Below, piece after piece: positions 1-5,013 of a stretch of 5,039 nt of DNA. The position numbers and the translations under genes were made by a program. The notes beneath the pieces were generated by a model. That model did no database searches. It was given only the letters and a program-made list of their open reading frames with translations, and was not told the DNA's origin. The DNA is from Syntrophales bacterium (GTDB lineage Bacteria; Desulfobacterota; Syntrophia; Syntrophales; UBA2210): the NCBI GenBank assembly GCA_030655735.1, contig JAUSPK010000089.1, forward strand, positions 1 through 5,039, written 5' to 3'. The first letter of the stretch is position 1, and the number at the start of each line of letters is the position of its first letter.

Positions 1-262
1 TTTTATTTTCCCATCCGCCTCGCCCTTTTCGGAAACTGCCACGGTCCCGACATACCGACTCTCATAGATATATTTGGAAGGGATGAATCCGTGGAACGAT
101 TAACCAACGCCCTGCACCTTGAGCGATAGGAAAAAACCGCCCATACGGCCGTAAGGTCGTAAGGTCGTTTTATGTAATACACCCCGGGGAACGGCACCCG
201 TGATCTGTGGCACTTTACGCCTAATTGACCTGGCTTTCTCTACACTTATCGTATCGGCTTGT
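1..262. other. Left-edge region without a convincing gene
   Basis: I see no gene here that I can support. On the minus strand, bases 99-1 stay open for 33 codons and run off the window edge, with coding-like composition (it includes KYIYESRYVGTVAVSEKGE). The stretch has no ATG, and an in-frame TAA at 102-100 separates it from a 14-codon ATG reading at 144-103. A second minus frame (197-3) is open for 64 codons but has no family resemblance or clear ribosome binding site. The region also holds a short tandem repeat (150-168), an 8-bp CCCCGGGG palindrome (182-189) and a weak ACGG/CCGT dyad (191-201). No T-run follows these dyads in the minus direction, so no terminator for the flavoprotein gene at 263 can be called. 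It may be spacer, or a decayed gene whose remainder lies beyond the edge. Confidence 0.4.
150..168. repeat. Short tandem repeat, 8-bp unit CGTAAGGT
   Basis: CGTAAGGT occurs at 150-157 and again at 158-165, followed by a partial CGT at 166-168. It lies next to the palindrome ACGGCCGT (145-152), which it partly overlaps. With only about 2.4 copies it may be a chance slippage product, and no function is implied. Confidence 0.6.
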
Positions 263-721
263 TCAATAGCCTGCGATCTTCCCCGTCATATCCTCAATGA
301 CAACCTTTATCACTACCGTGCGTGCGAGGGCATCCTCCGGGAAATCAAAAACCCCTTCAGAATAATTACCCATGATGACTCTCAGCGCATCCCGTTTCGC
401 TTCAGGGTCACTGACCCGTGAGGCCCTGCCGAACCCAACGACACTCCGGTACCGAAACCCCCATGTACACGACGCCTCCCCTGGAACAAGCTCATGATCC
501 ACATCCATTTCGAAGCATACGTTCCGGTTGTTATCAAGGATCTCCAGCTTCCTGCCGTTCGGGGCACAATGAAAATACAGTACGCCCGCCTCATACCCGA
601 AACAGAGCGGGACGACATAGGGGCGGTTCCCCTCGCACAGGGCCAGTCTGCATACATCCGCCCGGCGTATAATCTCTTCAATGTCCTCCCGGCGAGCCAC
701 TTCTTTATCCTTCCGTCTCAC
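263..721 (-). CDS. Pyridoxamine 5'-phosphate oxidase-fold flavoprotein, Nim-like
   Basis: A 152-residue cytoplasmic protein of the FMN-binding split-barrel (PNPOx-like) superfamily, closest in pattern to the NimA/5-nitroimidazole-resistance-type group. Visible family features in order are an N-terminal helix (residues 11-20), the strand G31-N-R-P-Y-V-V-P with CFGY (31-43), the hallmark YFHCAPNGRK (49-58), the NNRNVCFEMD strand (64-73), ASCTWGFRYRSVVGFGRA (83-100) and the final TGK (146-148). The length is normal for the family. The start is GTG at 721, chosen because an AGGAG-type ribosome binding site (GAGAGGAGAAGG) lies just upstream. Members bind flavin and may reduce nitro or other electron-poor compounds, but the substrate cannot be read from sequence and drug resistance should not be assumed. 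Such genes are common in strict anaerobes. It lies 60 bp downstream of the membrane microprotein at 952-782, probably in the same transcript. Confidence 0.85.
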   Translation of the reverse strand: MRRKDKEVARREDIEEIIRRADVCRLALCEGNRPYVVPLCFGYEAGVLYFHCAPNGRKLEILDNNRNVCFEMDVDHELVPGEASCTWGFRYRSVVGFGRASRVSDPEAKRDALRVIMGNYSEGVFDFPEDALARTVVIKVVIEDMTGKIAGY

Positions 722-781
722 GGCGCCTTCTCCTCTCCGCAGTCAATAGTGTGTCCCACGGCCGTTGTCCGCATCAAAGCG

Positions 782-952
782 TCATGGAGCTTCCTCATCT
801 TTTGTGCCCTTCCTCTGTCTCCGTGCAACATAGATGGCCAGGACGAGGATAATGGCTCCCACGAGGACGCTTATCTGATCCTTGAAGAAGATCCCGTAGA
901 GAAAATCACCTGCCCCCACGAGCATGAAAAAAATGATAAAATATTTGTTCAT
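782..952 (-). CDS. 56-residue two-helix membrane microprotein, unknown function
   Basis: A short gene found by reading the minus strand. The product begins MNKYFIIFFMLVGAGDFLYG and ends RRQRKGTKDEEAP. Residues 4-22 form a hydrophobic helix and residues 28-43 a second one, joined by a short FFKDQ turn. A basic RRQRK cluster at 44-48 and a charged tail follow. By the positive-inside rule, both ends are probably cytoplasmic with a hairpin in the inner membrane. The ATG at 952 is preceded by a very strong AAGGAGGGG ribosome binding site, which makes chance occurrence unlikely. The gene ends 60 bp before the flavoprotein start and has its own promoter-like site upstream, so the two probably form a small operon. 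I do not recognise the family. It could be a small subunit or regulator of a membrane complex, but nothing in the sequence proves that. Confidence 0.75.
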   Translation of the reverse strand: MNKYFIIFFMLVGAGDFLYGIFFKDQISVLVGAIILVLAIYVARRQRKGTKDEEAP

Positions 953-956
953 ATCC

Positions 957-963
957 CCTCCTT
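957..963 (-). promoter_or_regulatory. Strong ribosome binding site for the microprotein
   Basis: The minus strand reads AAGGAGG here, four bases (GGAT) before the ATG at 952. The full anti-Shine-Dalgarno match plus ATG is the main evidence that the 56-codon frame is translated. Spacing is slightly short but acceptable if GGAGGGG is taken as the pairing register. Confidence 0.7.
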
Positions 964-997
964 CCCGATTCCGTGCCTGACACCGGGGACACGGCCT

Positions 998-1035
998 TTG
1001 TGAAAATTTCTATACGATATCGATATCATTCACAA
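998..1035. repeat. Nested dyads: 12-bp palindrome and flanking TTGTGAA/TTCACAA arms
   Basis: GATATCGATATC (1016-1027) is a perfect palindrome. Separately, TTGTGAA (998-1004) and TTCACAA (1029-1035) are inverted arms 24 bp apart. The palindrome falls between the candidate -35 and -10 of the minus-strand promoter, where a repressor could block RNA polymerase. The arms are spaced too widely for a CRP/FNR half-site pair, so two distinct sites or chance are both possible. Confidence 0.45.
1009..1035 (-). promoter_or_regulatory. Candidate promoter for the microprotein-flavoprotein pair
   Basis: On the minus strand, TTGTGA (1035-1030) could be a -35 and TATAGA (1014-1009) a -10, with a 15-bp spacer, somewhat short for sigma-70. 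Transcription would start near 1002, leaving a leader of about 50 bases before the ATG at 952. It lies in an A+T-rich island within the 112-bp gap after the hydrolase gene. Assignment is by pattern only. Confidence 0.35.
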
Positions 1036-1064
1036 GAAAAAAGGGGGTTGGGGGGAACACCACG

Positions 1065-1865
1065 TTACTCGGCCGAGTTAAAGAACTCGATGGCCTTCCG
1101 GTTGAAAAGAGCCGCCTCCTCGATAAAAAAACAGTGTCGGCGACCTGGATAAAGATACAGCCCTGAGCCCCGAATCAGTTCTTTTAAAATGTGTGAATTC
1201 ACGGAGGGGACGAGAGGGTCGTCATCCCCCGTCATAATAAGTACGGGAAGATCCATACGGCAGAGCCGATCAACCGTATCGTGTTTGAGACACGCCGCGA
1301 ATTGCCGTTCAAAGGCGTCGGCTGGCTGGTAATACCGAAGCGAAACCTCTACAAATTCATCTATCTTCTCAGGATGTTCCTTTATGAATCGTTCTGAAAA
1401 ATAGATATCCATATCCTTGCGAAGGATCTGCTCGTTCGTGAGTCCCTCGTTTGCCGTGAATTTCTCCATACGCCCGGCACTCATGAGTACAGCGCGCGCA
1501 CCTCCGCAACTCGTACAGCCGAGAACCAGGGCCCTCACCTTGTCAGGATAATTGATGGCAAGTTCCTGTGCAATATATCCACCCATGGATACGCCGAGAA
1601 CATGCGCTCGCTCGATTCCCAGGCTCTCCATTAATGTCGCGCTATCTTCGGCAAAAAGGCGGATGGAATAGTCCATTTCCGGTTTATCCGATCTTCCCGC
1701 ACCCCGGTTATCAAACGCAATTACCCTGAAATGCTTTGCTAATTCCGGGATCTGGCAGTACCACCATTCTACATTTCGTCTGAGTCCCATGATCAGGAGC
1801 AAGGGCTCGCCTTCTCCATGCATTTCATAATACAATTCTATGCCATTGACCCTCAGTTTAGCCAT
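1065..1865 (-). CDS. Alpha/beta hydrolase
   Basis: A 266-residue, apparently cytoplasmic alpha/beta-hydrolase-fold enzyme of usual length for the family. It begins with the strand pair and turn typical of the group (VNGIELYYEMHGEGEPLLLI, residues 6-25). It continues with the FDNRGAGRSDKP loop (51-62) and the nucleophile elbow GVSMGG (91-96), with Ser93 as the probable nucleophile. The core strand RALVLGCTS follows (111-119), then a helical cap region (about 125-195). The acid loop is PVLIMTGDDDPLVP (207-220, Asp216) and the catalytic histidine is His244 in GRRHCFFIE. The full triad is present, so the protein should be active. Family members act as esterases, C-C bond hydrolases, haloperoxidase-like enzymes or 3-oxoadipate enol-lactonases; the substrate cannot be named. 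No signal peptide is seen. A GGGGGA ribosome binding site lies about 10 bases before the ATG. It appears to be a separate transcription unit. Confidence 0.9.
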   Translation of the reverse strand: MAKLRVNGIELYYEMHGEGEPLLLIMGLRRNVEWWYCQIPELAKHFRVIAFDNRGAGRSDKPEMDYSIRLFAEDSATLMESLGIERAHVLGVSMGGYIAQELAINYPDKVRALVLGCTSCGGARAVLMSAGRMEKFTANEGLTNEQILRKDMDIYFSERFIKEHPEKIDEFVEVSLRYYQPADAFERQFAACLKHDTVDRLCRMDLPVLIMTGDDDPLVPSVNSHILKELIRGSGLYLYPGRRHCFFIEEAALFNRKAIEFFNSAE

Positions 1866-2077
1866 CGTTCAGATTCCCCCGATCAATCTCCCGTTCAGGC
1901 CAGAAGGTTCTTTATAAATTTACGGTGACTTATGTGCGACTCTCTTCAGTTTCGAGAATGGTTGGGTTATACCGGCAAGAACACCCGGCGGTATCAGGAT
2001 GACCAATGAGTGCTACGACAGAAACCCCGTAATTCATCAGGCGATATTCCGCAGGACGCCATATCACCGATCATTTG
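1866..2077. other. 212-bp spacer upstream of the hydrolase gene
   Basis: No confident gene lies here. On the minus strand an A+T-rich TAAATTTATAAAG (1922-1910) offers a possible -10 (TATAAA, 1916-1911), about 40 bases before the hydrolase ATG, with only a poor -35. Two tiny frames are open. The plus strand at 1932-2009 encodes 25 residues including FREWLGYTGKNTRRYQ. The minus strand at 2074-1994 encodes 26 residues including GISPDELRGFCRS and begins three bases after the preceding gene's stop. Neither has a good ribosome binding site, and the two overlap slightly, so at most one is meaningful. Confidence 0.4.
1911..1916 (-). promoter_or_regulatory. Possible -10 element for the hydrolase gene
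   Basis: The minus strand reads TATAAA within an A+T-rich stretch. The expected -35 position holds only TCGCAC or CGCACA, so the call rests on the -10 and on location. The predicted leader is about 40 bases. Confidence 0.22.
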
Positions 2078-2473
2078 TCAATCCGAACCCTTGGGCAAAC
2101 TCTCTTTGCCGTTTTTATAGAATGATGCTGTTTCACCGCTGAGCAGATAATACGTCGCAATGGAGAAAAGGGTGATGTTGATCAGGTTTACGGCAGAGGG
2201 GGCGGAATACAACATTCCGCTACCGATGAGGACATACAGGTTGTACAGTCCTGCGGCAATGAGAGCGATATTGTATAGGATGCACGCAATCCGGCCCCCG
2301 TTACGTATTGCATATACCATGACGCAGCACAGCATCCCGAGCGTTGTATGCAGAAGCGACACCGTGCCGGACAGGATCACCTGTGAAAGGATGAAAAATA
2401 TCCAGGCACTGAACAGAAACAGTATGCCGTTTTTAACCTTTTTCGGGAACCAACTGAATTTCTTTTCTTCCAT
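2078..2473 (-). CDS. Four-helix integral membrane protein, unknown function
   Basis: A 131-residue very hydrophobic protein whose family I do not recognise. Four membrane segments are visible at roughly residues 15-35 (ILFLFSAWIFFILSQVIL), 38-56, 61-84 and 92-112. The short N-terminus is lysine-rich (MEEKKFSWFPKKVKNG) and the C-terminal tail is polar (YKNGKESLPKGSD). Both ends are probably cytoplasmic. There is no signal peptide cleavage site, cofactor motif or catalytic signature. The ATG at 2473 has a GAAGGGAAAG ribosome binding site about 8-10 bases upstream. It lies 104 bp downstream of the NERD-like gene with no clear terminator between them, so co-transcription is possible but not shown. 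A 13-bp dyad lies about 28 bp upstream of the start. The overall shape resembles small DoxX-like or DUF-type four-helix proteins, but I see no diagnostic residue for any of them. Confidence 0.75.
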   Translation of the reverse strand: MEEKKFSWFPKKVKNGILFLFSAWIFFILSQVILSGTVSLLHTTLGMLCCVMVYAIRNGGRIACILYNIALIAAGLYNLYVLIGSGMLYSAPSAVNLINITLFSIATYYLLSGETASFYKNGKESLPKGSD

Positions 2474-2500
2474 TGGTTGCTTTCCCTTCAGGCTCTCCCT

Positions 2501-2513
2501 ATCCGTTACGGAT
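2501..2513. repeat. 13-bp dyad ATCCGT-T-ACGGAT
   Basis: Two perfect 6-bp arms flank a single T, 28-40 bp upstream of the four-helix membrane protein's ATG. The geometry suits a dimeric regulator's operator better than an RNA hairpin, because the loop would be one base. No flanking promoter was recognised. Confidence 0.35.
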
Positions 2514-2581
2514 TACGTGGCTTTCTTGATTTGAGGAAAGTCCGGCCATGAGGCCGTCAATTCTGTCTCGACATCTTTCAA
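2513..2581 (-). CDS. Possible 22-residue leader-size frame after the NERD-like gene
   Basis: A minus-strand frame starts with TTG overlapping the TGA stop of the NERD-like gene (TTGA) and reads 22 codons to TAA at 2515-2513. The product contains the coding-like segment KDVETELTASWPDFPQIKKA. The stop-start overlap would allow translational coupling. The upstream AAAGAAACG is a poor ribosome binding site. A third frame through the same spacer is also open, so the reading may be fortuitous. I keep it only as a candidate. Confidence 0.2.
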   Translation of the reverse strand: MKDVETELTASWPDFPQIKKAT

Positions 2582-3285
2582 GGATATCGTTTCTTTATAT
2601 AGTACGCGAAACTGTGTACGAGTTCTTCCTTGATATCCTGCCCGTTCTGCCTTTCAACCGTCTCATTCAGCTTACGCAGCGGCAGTATGGTAATTCCGTC
2701 ATACTCTGTGACTGAGGGGGTTTGCGATCCGGGGGATATCAGTATCGGCCGTGGCATTACCTCGGTCTTAAAACCCTTGTTTATTACAATATTGACAAGA
2801 TGACAGACGCGCCAGATATCTCCCGTTGTCTTGCCTAATGGGTCCTCGCCGGCGAACAATACCTTGTTCTTTACGTGCAGATCTTCACTGTGCGCGATCT
2901 TGCCGATGACAAATATCCCTCGGGGTGATATGACAAGGTTCTCGATGTGAAACAGCTCGAAGGTGACATCGTGAAAGATAAAATGGCTGTCATCCAATTC
3001 GGCCAGTGAATCGGCGATCATCCTGTCATACTCCAGCTCCTGCTCCAGGCCCGAATGTCTGAATATCCTCTTCCATCCGGCAGGGTTGACCTTGAATGAA
3101 ACAAAGCCAATGATGGCGAGGATGATTGTAATGACCGTAAGGATAGATGGCAGTTCCACCCTCCAATCTTCCGAGAAATATGTCATGAGGCCCACCATCA
3201 TAATGGTCACGATGACTATAAAACCAAGATGTTTCGCGGTAACGCTCTTTATTTTCTCACCGGGATAGCCTTCTATATACGCCAT
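2578..3285 (-). CDS. Membrane-anchored NERD-like domain protein with degenerate nuclease motif
   Basis: A 235-residue protein with two membrane helices at about residues 19-36 (HLGFIVIVTIMMVGLMTY) and 46-64 (LPSILTVITIILAIIGFVSF), then a soluble, probably cytoplasmic domain. Residues 79-130 follow the NERD (nuclease-related) pattern: GLEQELEYDRMIADSLAEL, HFIFHDV, then IENLVISPRGIFVIGKIA. In canonical NERD proteins the last block is roughly IDhlvv..kGifvIEtK, where the Asp and the E-x-K are the putative catalytic residues of the restriction-endonuclease-like fold. Here Asp is Glu115 and the E-x-K positions read Gly128-Lys129-Ile130, so nuclease activity is doubtful. A second half (150-235) contains a helix (GDIWRVCHLVNIVIN) and the strands PRPILISP and GITILPLRKL, as in the family. 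The ATG at 3285 has only a weak GAGAG site. A promoter-like site lies very close upstream. The role is unknown. Confidence 0.75.
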   Translation of the reverse strand: MAYIEGYPGEKIKSVTAKHLGFIVIVTIMMVGLMTYFSEDWRVELPSILTVITIILAIIGFVSFKVNPAGWKRIFRHSGLEQELEYDRMIADSLAELDDSHFIFHDVTFELFHIENLVISPRGIFVIGKIAHSEDLHVKNKVLFAGEDPLGKTTGDIWRVCHLVNIVINKGFKTEVMPRPILISPGSQTPSVTEYDGITILPLRKLNETVERQNGQDIKEELVHSFAYYIKKRYP

Positions 3286-3298
3286 ATCTGATCTCTCA

Positions 3299-3326
3299 AT
3301 TATCGAGCCCTTTCTAAGATTTGCAA
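3299..3326 (-). promoter_or_regulatory. Candidate promoter for the NERD-like gene
   Basis: The minus strand shows TTGCAA (3326-3321), a 16-bp spacer, and GATAAT (3304-3299), a good sigma-70-like -10. The expected start near 3292 is only about seven bases from the ATG at 3285, so the transcript would be nearly leaderless. This fits the weak ribosome binding site, or means that the promoter or the start codon is misassigned. Confidence 0.4.
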
Positions 3327-3412
3327 CAGGGCAGAACAGTAGCGCGAAGGGTACCTTCTTGCCTTGGTTTAATCCAGTAATTTATTGTGAAATTCCCTTC
3401 AACATAGTGAGT

Positions 3413-3450
3413 GATCCTTTCCCGTCCCCTTAAGGGGACGGGAAAGGATC
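3413..3450. repeat. Perfect 38-bp palindrome
   Basis: Both halves match without a mismatch around the centre at 3431/3432. Each half is GATCCTTTCCCGTCCCCTT, 19 bases, and the arms meet at CCCCTTAAGGGG with no loop. As RNA on either strand it would form a very stable hairpin with a 4-base tip and about 17 paired positions. It is not followed by a T-run on either strand, so it is not a classical terminator. Palindromes of this kind are often dispersed intergenic repeats, which needs genome-wide counting. Confidence 0.9.
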
Positions 3451-3454
3451 TAGC

Positions 3455-3474
3455 GAGGGAGGTATAAACTCCTC
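3455..3474. repeat. Small dyad GAGGGAG / CTCCTC
   Basis: The left arm is 3455-3461 and the right arm 3469-3474, with one bulged G and the loop GTATAAA. It begins five bases from the edge of the 38-bp palindrome and probably belongs to the same structured element. Confidence 0.45.
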
Positions 3475-3485
3475 TTCGAAAGGAA

Positions 3486-3500
3486 GCCTGAAAATCAGGC
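3486..3500 (-). terminator. Probable terminator of the permease gene
   Basis: GCCTGA and TCAGGC form a perfect 6-bp stem. In the minus direction the loop is TTT. It lies 13 bases past the permease stop and is followed on the minus strand by TTCCTTTC, a pyrimidine tract that is not a clean T-run. The position is ideal but the tail is imperfect, so termination may be partial. The following dyad and the 38-bp palindrome could reinforce it. Confidence 0.5.
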
Positions 3501-3513
3501 ATCGTGACTCTAG

Positions 3514-4947
3514 TTATTGATCATCCTTCATAAGCTCCCTGATCTCTGCTTCGAGCTTATCGGGATGGTCGAAGGGGAACACCGGTTCCTCTTTCATGTA
3601 GGCATGTTCCTTAGATGTTCCGATATAGATCAGCGCAGTCAGCAGAAGCGCCGCACCCAGCCCCCATGCGGCGCCGCGTGTCGCCAGGATTGCGCCTGCC
3701 ACACCCGCGATGCCGAGGTCATTGAATGACCGCGCCTTCAGGACACCGATACGAACGCTGACGTAACCCTGGATAAGCATGGTGGACGCAAGGCCCACGC
3801 CAAGGATCGGCTTCACCGTGGCAAGGACCGGGGCCAGGAAATATCCTGTCCACGTTCCCAAGCGGAAAGAGCCGGCACCGCCATTGATGGATTCCATCGC
3901 CTCCGGACCATGTTTGTAGCGCTCGCAGATAACCACCTGCATCGCCGCCCACAGAGGTCCGCACATGGAGATATCGGGTCCAAAGACACTCATGATCAGG
4001 TTTCTGGTTCCGAAAATTATATGGGATCTGTTGGGGTTGTAATCGACGTTTTCATCGGGACGGTACTTCTGAGCGTCATCAAGAAGCGCCTGGCTCTGAA
4101 TAACGTCGCCGAATACAACAATGTACGCACTGATTACCATGGGAAGACCGGTGAGGAACATTTTCAATGGTGGTACGGGTATGGCCCCCATCAGGGTATA
4201 GTCCCTCCACAGGCCTGTAAAATCGGGGCTGGTAAATATCTGTGTGTCATAGGTCGGCCAGGGGATCTCACCAACAAGGGGTCCCACTACAACTGCGAGT
4301 GCCAGGGCCGGCATCATGCCCAGGTTTGCGAGGTACCACAGGGCCTTGTTTTTCTGCCGTATCTTTTTGAAATGGTCTGAAAAGAGCAGATAATACGCGA
4401 GGCCGATGCAGATAACGATTGTCCACGGGTAGGAATCAAAGCTCTTCAGTCCCTCACCGGGCTTAAAAACGAGCATGACGGCCGCGAATCCGGCTCCCAT
4501 CAGGATTGCCGCCTGCACGGCATTGGGGATAAGCAAGATGAATTTCTTTGCCAGGCCGGTTACTCCCAGCAAAATGCAAAAGATTCCGAAGGTCATCTCG
4601 AAGGCGATCAGCGCCTGCATCCGTTCCACGCCTGCATCGAATGTTATGCAGTAGGCTATAAGGAGCGGTATGGCCGGCGTAACCCATCCTGGGACCACCG
4701 GGTCACCAAACGTAACGTGGGCGAGGTACAATGTTCCATTCAGGATCACTATGGCCAGTGCCACCTCGAATGACATTCCCAGTTTGCCCGTCAACACAGG
4801 TATGATAGCAAGACAGACGGTGCACATCAGAATGCCCTGTATATAGTCCGCCCACTCAAACCGGTAGTGTATAAACGGGATTCTCAGTGTCAGGGGTCCC
4901 AATGGAATTCCGGGCTGAACTGCCCCATACTCTCTTTTAATACTCAT
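3514..4947 (-). CDS. Polytopic permease, distant NCS2 (xanthine/uracil)-like
   Basis: A 477-residue inner-membrane protein with about 12 hydrophobic segments, including residues 36-53, 59-77, 112-131, 137-161, 174-190, 205-224, 262-280, 366-385 and 410-443. The length and layout fit the UraA/NCS2 branch of the seven-plus-seven inverted-repeat transporters. Suggestive motifs are GDPVVPGWVTPAIPLL (81-96, like the broken helix 3 of that fold), FGDVIQSQALLDDAQ (279-293, an acidic helix-8-like segment), NRSHIIFGTRNLIMSVFGP (306-324, like the segment after it) and the glycine-rich repeat LGIAGVAGAILATRGAAWGLGAALLL (411-436). The classical NCS2 signature and substrate residues are not clearly conserved, so purine or pyrimidine uptake is only one option; another anion such as an organic acid is possible. 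A charged cytoplasmic C-terminus follows (445-477). The ATG at 4947 is fixed by AAGGAGG eight bases upstream. It is apparently a single gene followed by a terminator. Confidence 0.7.
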   Translation of the reverse strand: MSIKREYGAVQPGIPLGPLTLRIPFIHYRFEWADYIQGILMCTVCLAIIPVLTGKLGMSFEVALAIVILNGTLYLAHVTFGDPVVPGWVTPAIPLLIAYCITFDAGVERMQALIAFEMTFGIFCILLGVTGLAKKFILLIPNAVQAAILMGAGFAAVMLVFKPGEGLKSFDSYPWTIVICIGLAYYLLFSDHFKKIRQKNKALWYLANLGMMPALALAVVVGPLVGEIPWPTYDTQIFTSPDFTGLWRDYTLMGAIPVPPLKMFLTGLPMVISAYIVVFGDVIQSQALLDDAQKYRPDENVDYNPNRSHIIFGTRNLIMSVFGPDISMCGPLWAAMQVVICERYKHGPEAMESINGGAGSFRLGTWTGYFLAPVLATVKPILGVGLASTMLIQGYVSVRIGVLKARSFNDLGIAGVAGAILATRGAAWGLGAALLLTALIYIGTSKEHAYMKEEPVFPFDHPDKLEAEIRELMKDDQ

Positions 4948-4955
4948 AAAATATT

Positions 4956-4962
4956 CCTCCTT
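4956..4962 (-). promoter_or_regulatory. Consensus ribosome binding site of the permease
   Basis: The minus strand reads AAGGAGG with an 8-base spacer (AATATTTT) before the ATG at 4947. This is an ideal arrangement, so the chosen start is well supported and translation should be efficient. Confidence 0.8.
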
Positions 4963-4979
4963 CGTTATTATTATGGATC

Positions 4980-5013
4980 AATTTTTGAACTTACTTATAC
5001 CCATCAAAAAATT
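4980..5013. repeat. Inverted repeat around a -10-like hexamer upstream of the permease
   Basis: AATTTTTGA (4980-4988) and TCAAAAAATT (5004-5013) are inverted arms with one extra A, separated by 15 bp. On the minus strand the spacer contains TATAAG (4999-4994), a candidate -10, but no convincing -35 lies at the right distance. An operator over the promoter, or the weak hairpin of an upstream gene's end, would both fit. Confidence 0.35.

Larger units (their letters stand above)
3286..3513. other. 228-bp spacer packed with dyads between the permease and NERD-like genes
   Basis: This spacer holds, in plus coordinates, GAAGG/CCTTC with a 3-base loop (3346-3358), a perfect 38-bp palindrome (3413-3450), GAGGGAG/CTCCTC with one bulge (3455-3474) and GCCTGA/TCAGGC (3486-3500). 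A 62-codon minus frame (3502-3314) crosses most of it. That frame has no family resemblance and is interpreted as non-coding. The clustering of inverted repeats suggests a dispersed palindromic element or remnant MITE-like sequence inserted between the two genes. No target-site duplication was identified by eye. Confidence 0.5.

Noticed and set aside
3..197. 64-codon minus-strand frame at the left edge
   Set aside because: There is no ribosome binding site, no recognisable domain, an Arg/Pro/Ser-rich composition, and a competing frame in the same bases that looks more protein-like.
494..1003. 169-codon plus-strand frame
   Set aside because: It is antisense to the flavoprotein and microprotein genes, which have strong ribosome binding sites and recognisable structure. 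Its own product has no domain pattern.
998..1035. CRP/FNR-type binding site from TGTGA and TCACA
   Set aside because: The half-sites are 26 bp apart, whereas the family's consensus sites have about 6 bp between them.
1041..1056. GGGGGTTGGGGGG as a G-quadruplex
   Set aside because: There are only two G-runs close together; four are needed for an intramolecular quadruplex.
1067..1078. ACTCGGCCGAGT palindrome overlapping the hydrolase stop as a terminator
   Set aside because: The stem would have only four pairs around a 4-base loop, and the next T-run on the minus strand is about 25 bases away, so it cannot act as an intrinsic terminator.
3314..3502. 62-codon minus-strand frame across the permease/NERD spacer
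   Set aside because: It runs straight through the 38-bp palindrome and other dyads, has no ribosome binding site before its ATG, and shows no family pattern. Its openness is better explained by the repeat composition.
3910..4380. 156-codon plus-strand frame inside the permease gene
   Set aside because: It is antisense to a long, clearly membrane-type protein and is low-complexity His/Gly-rich, which is typical of antisense readings.
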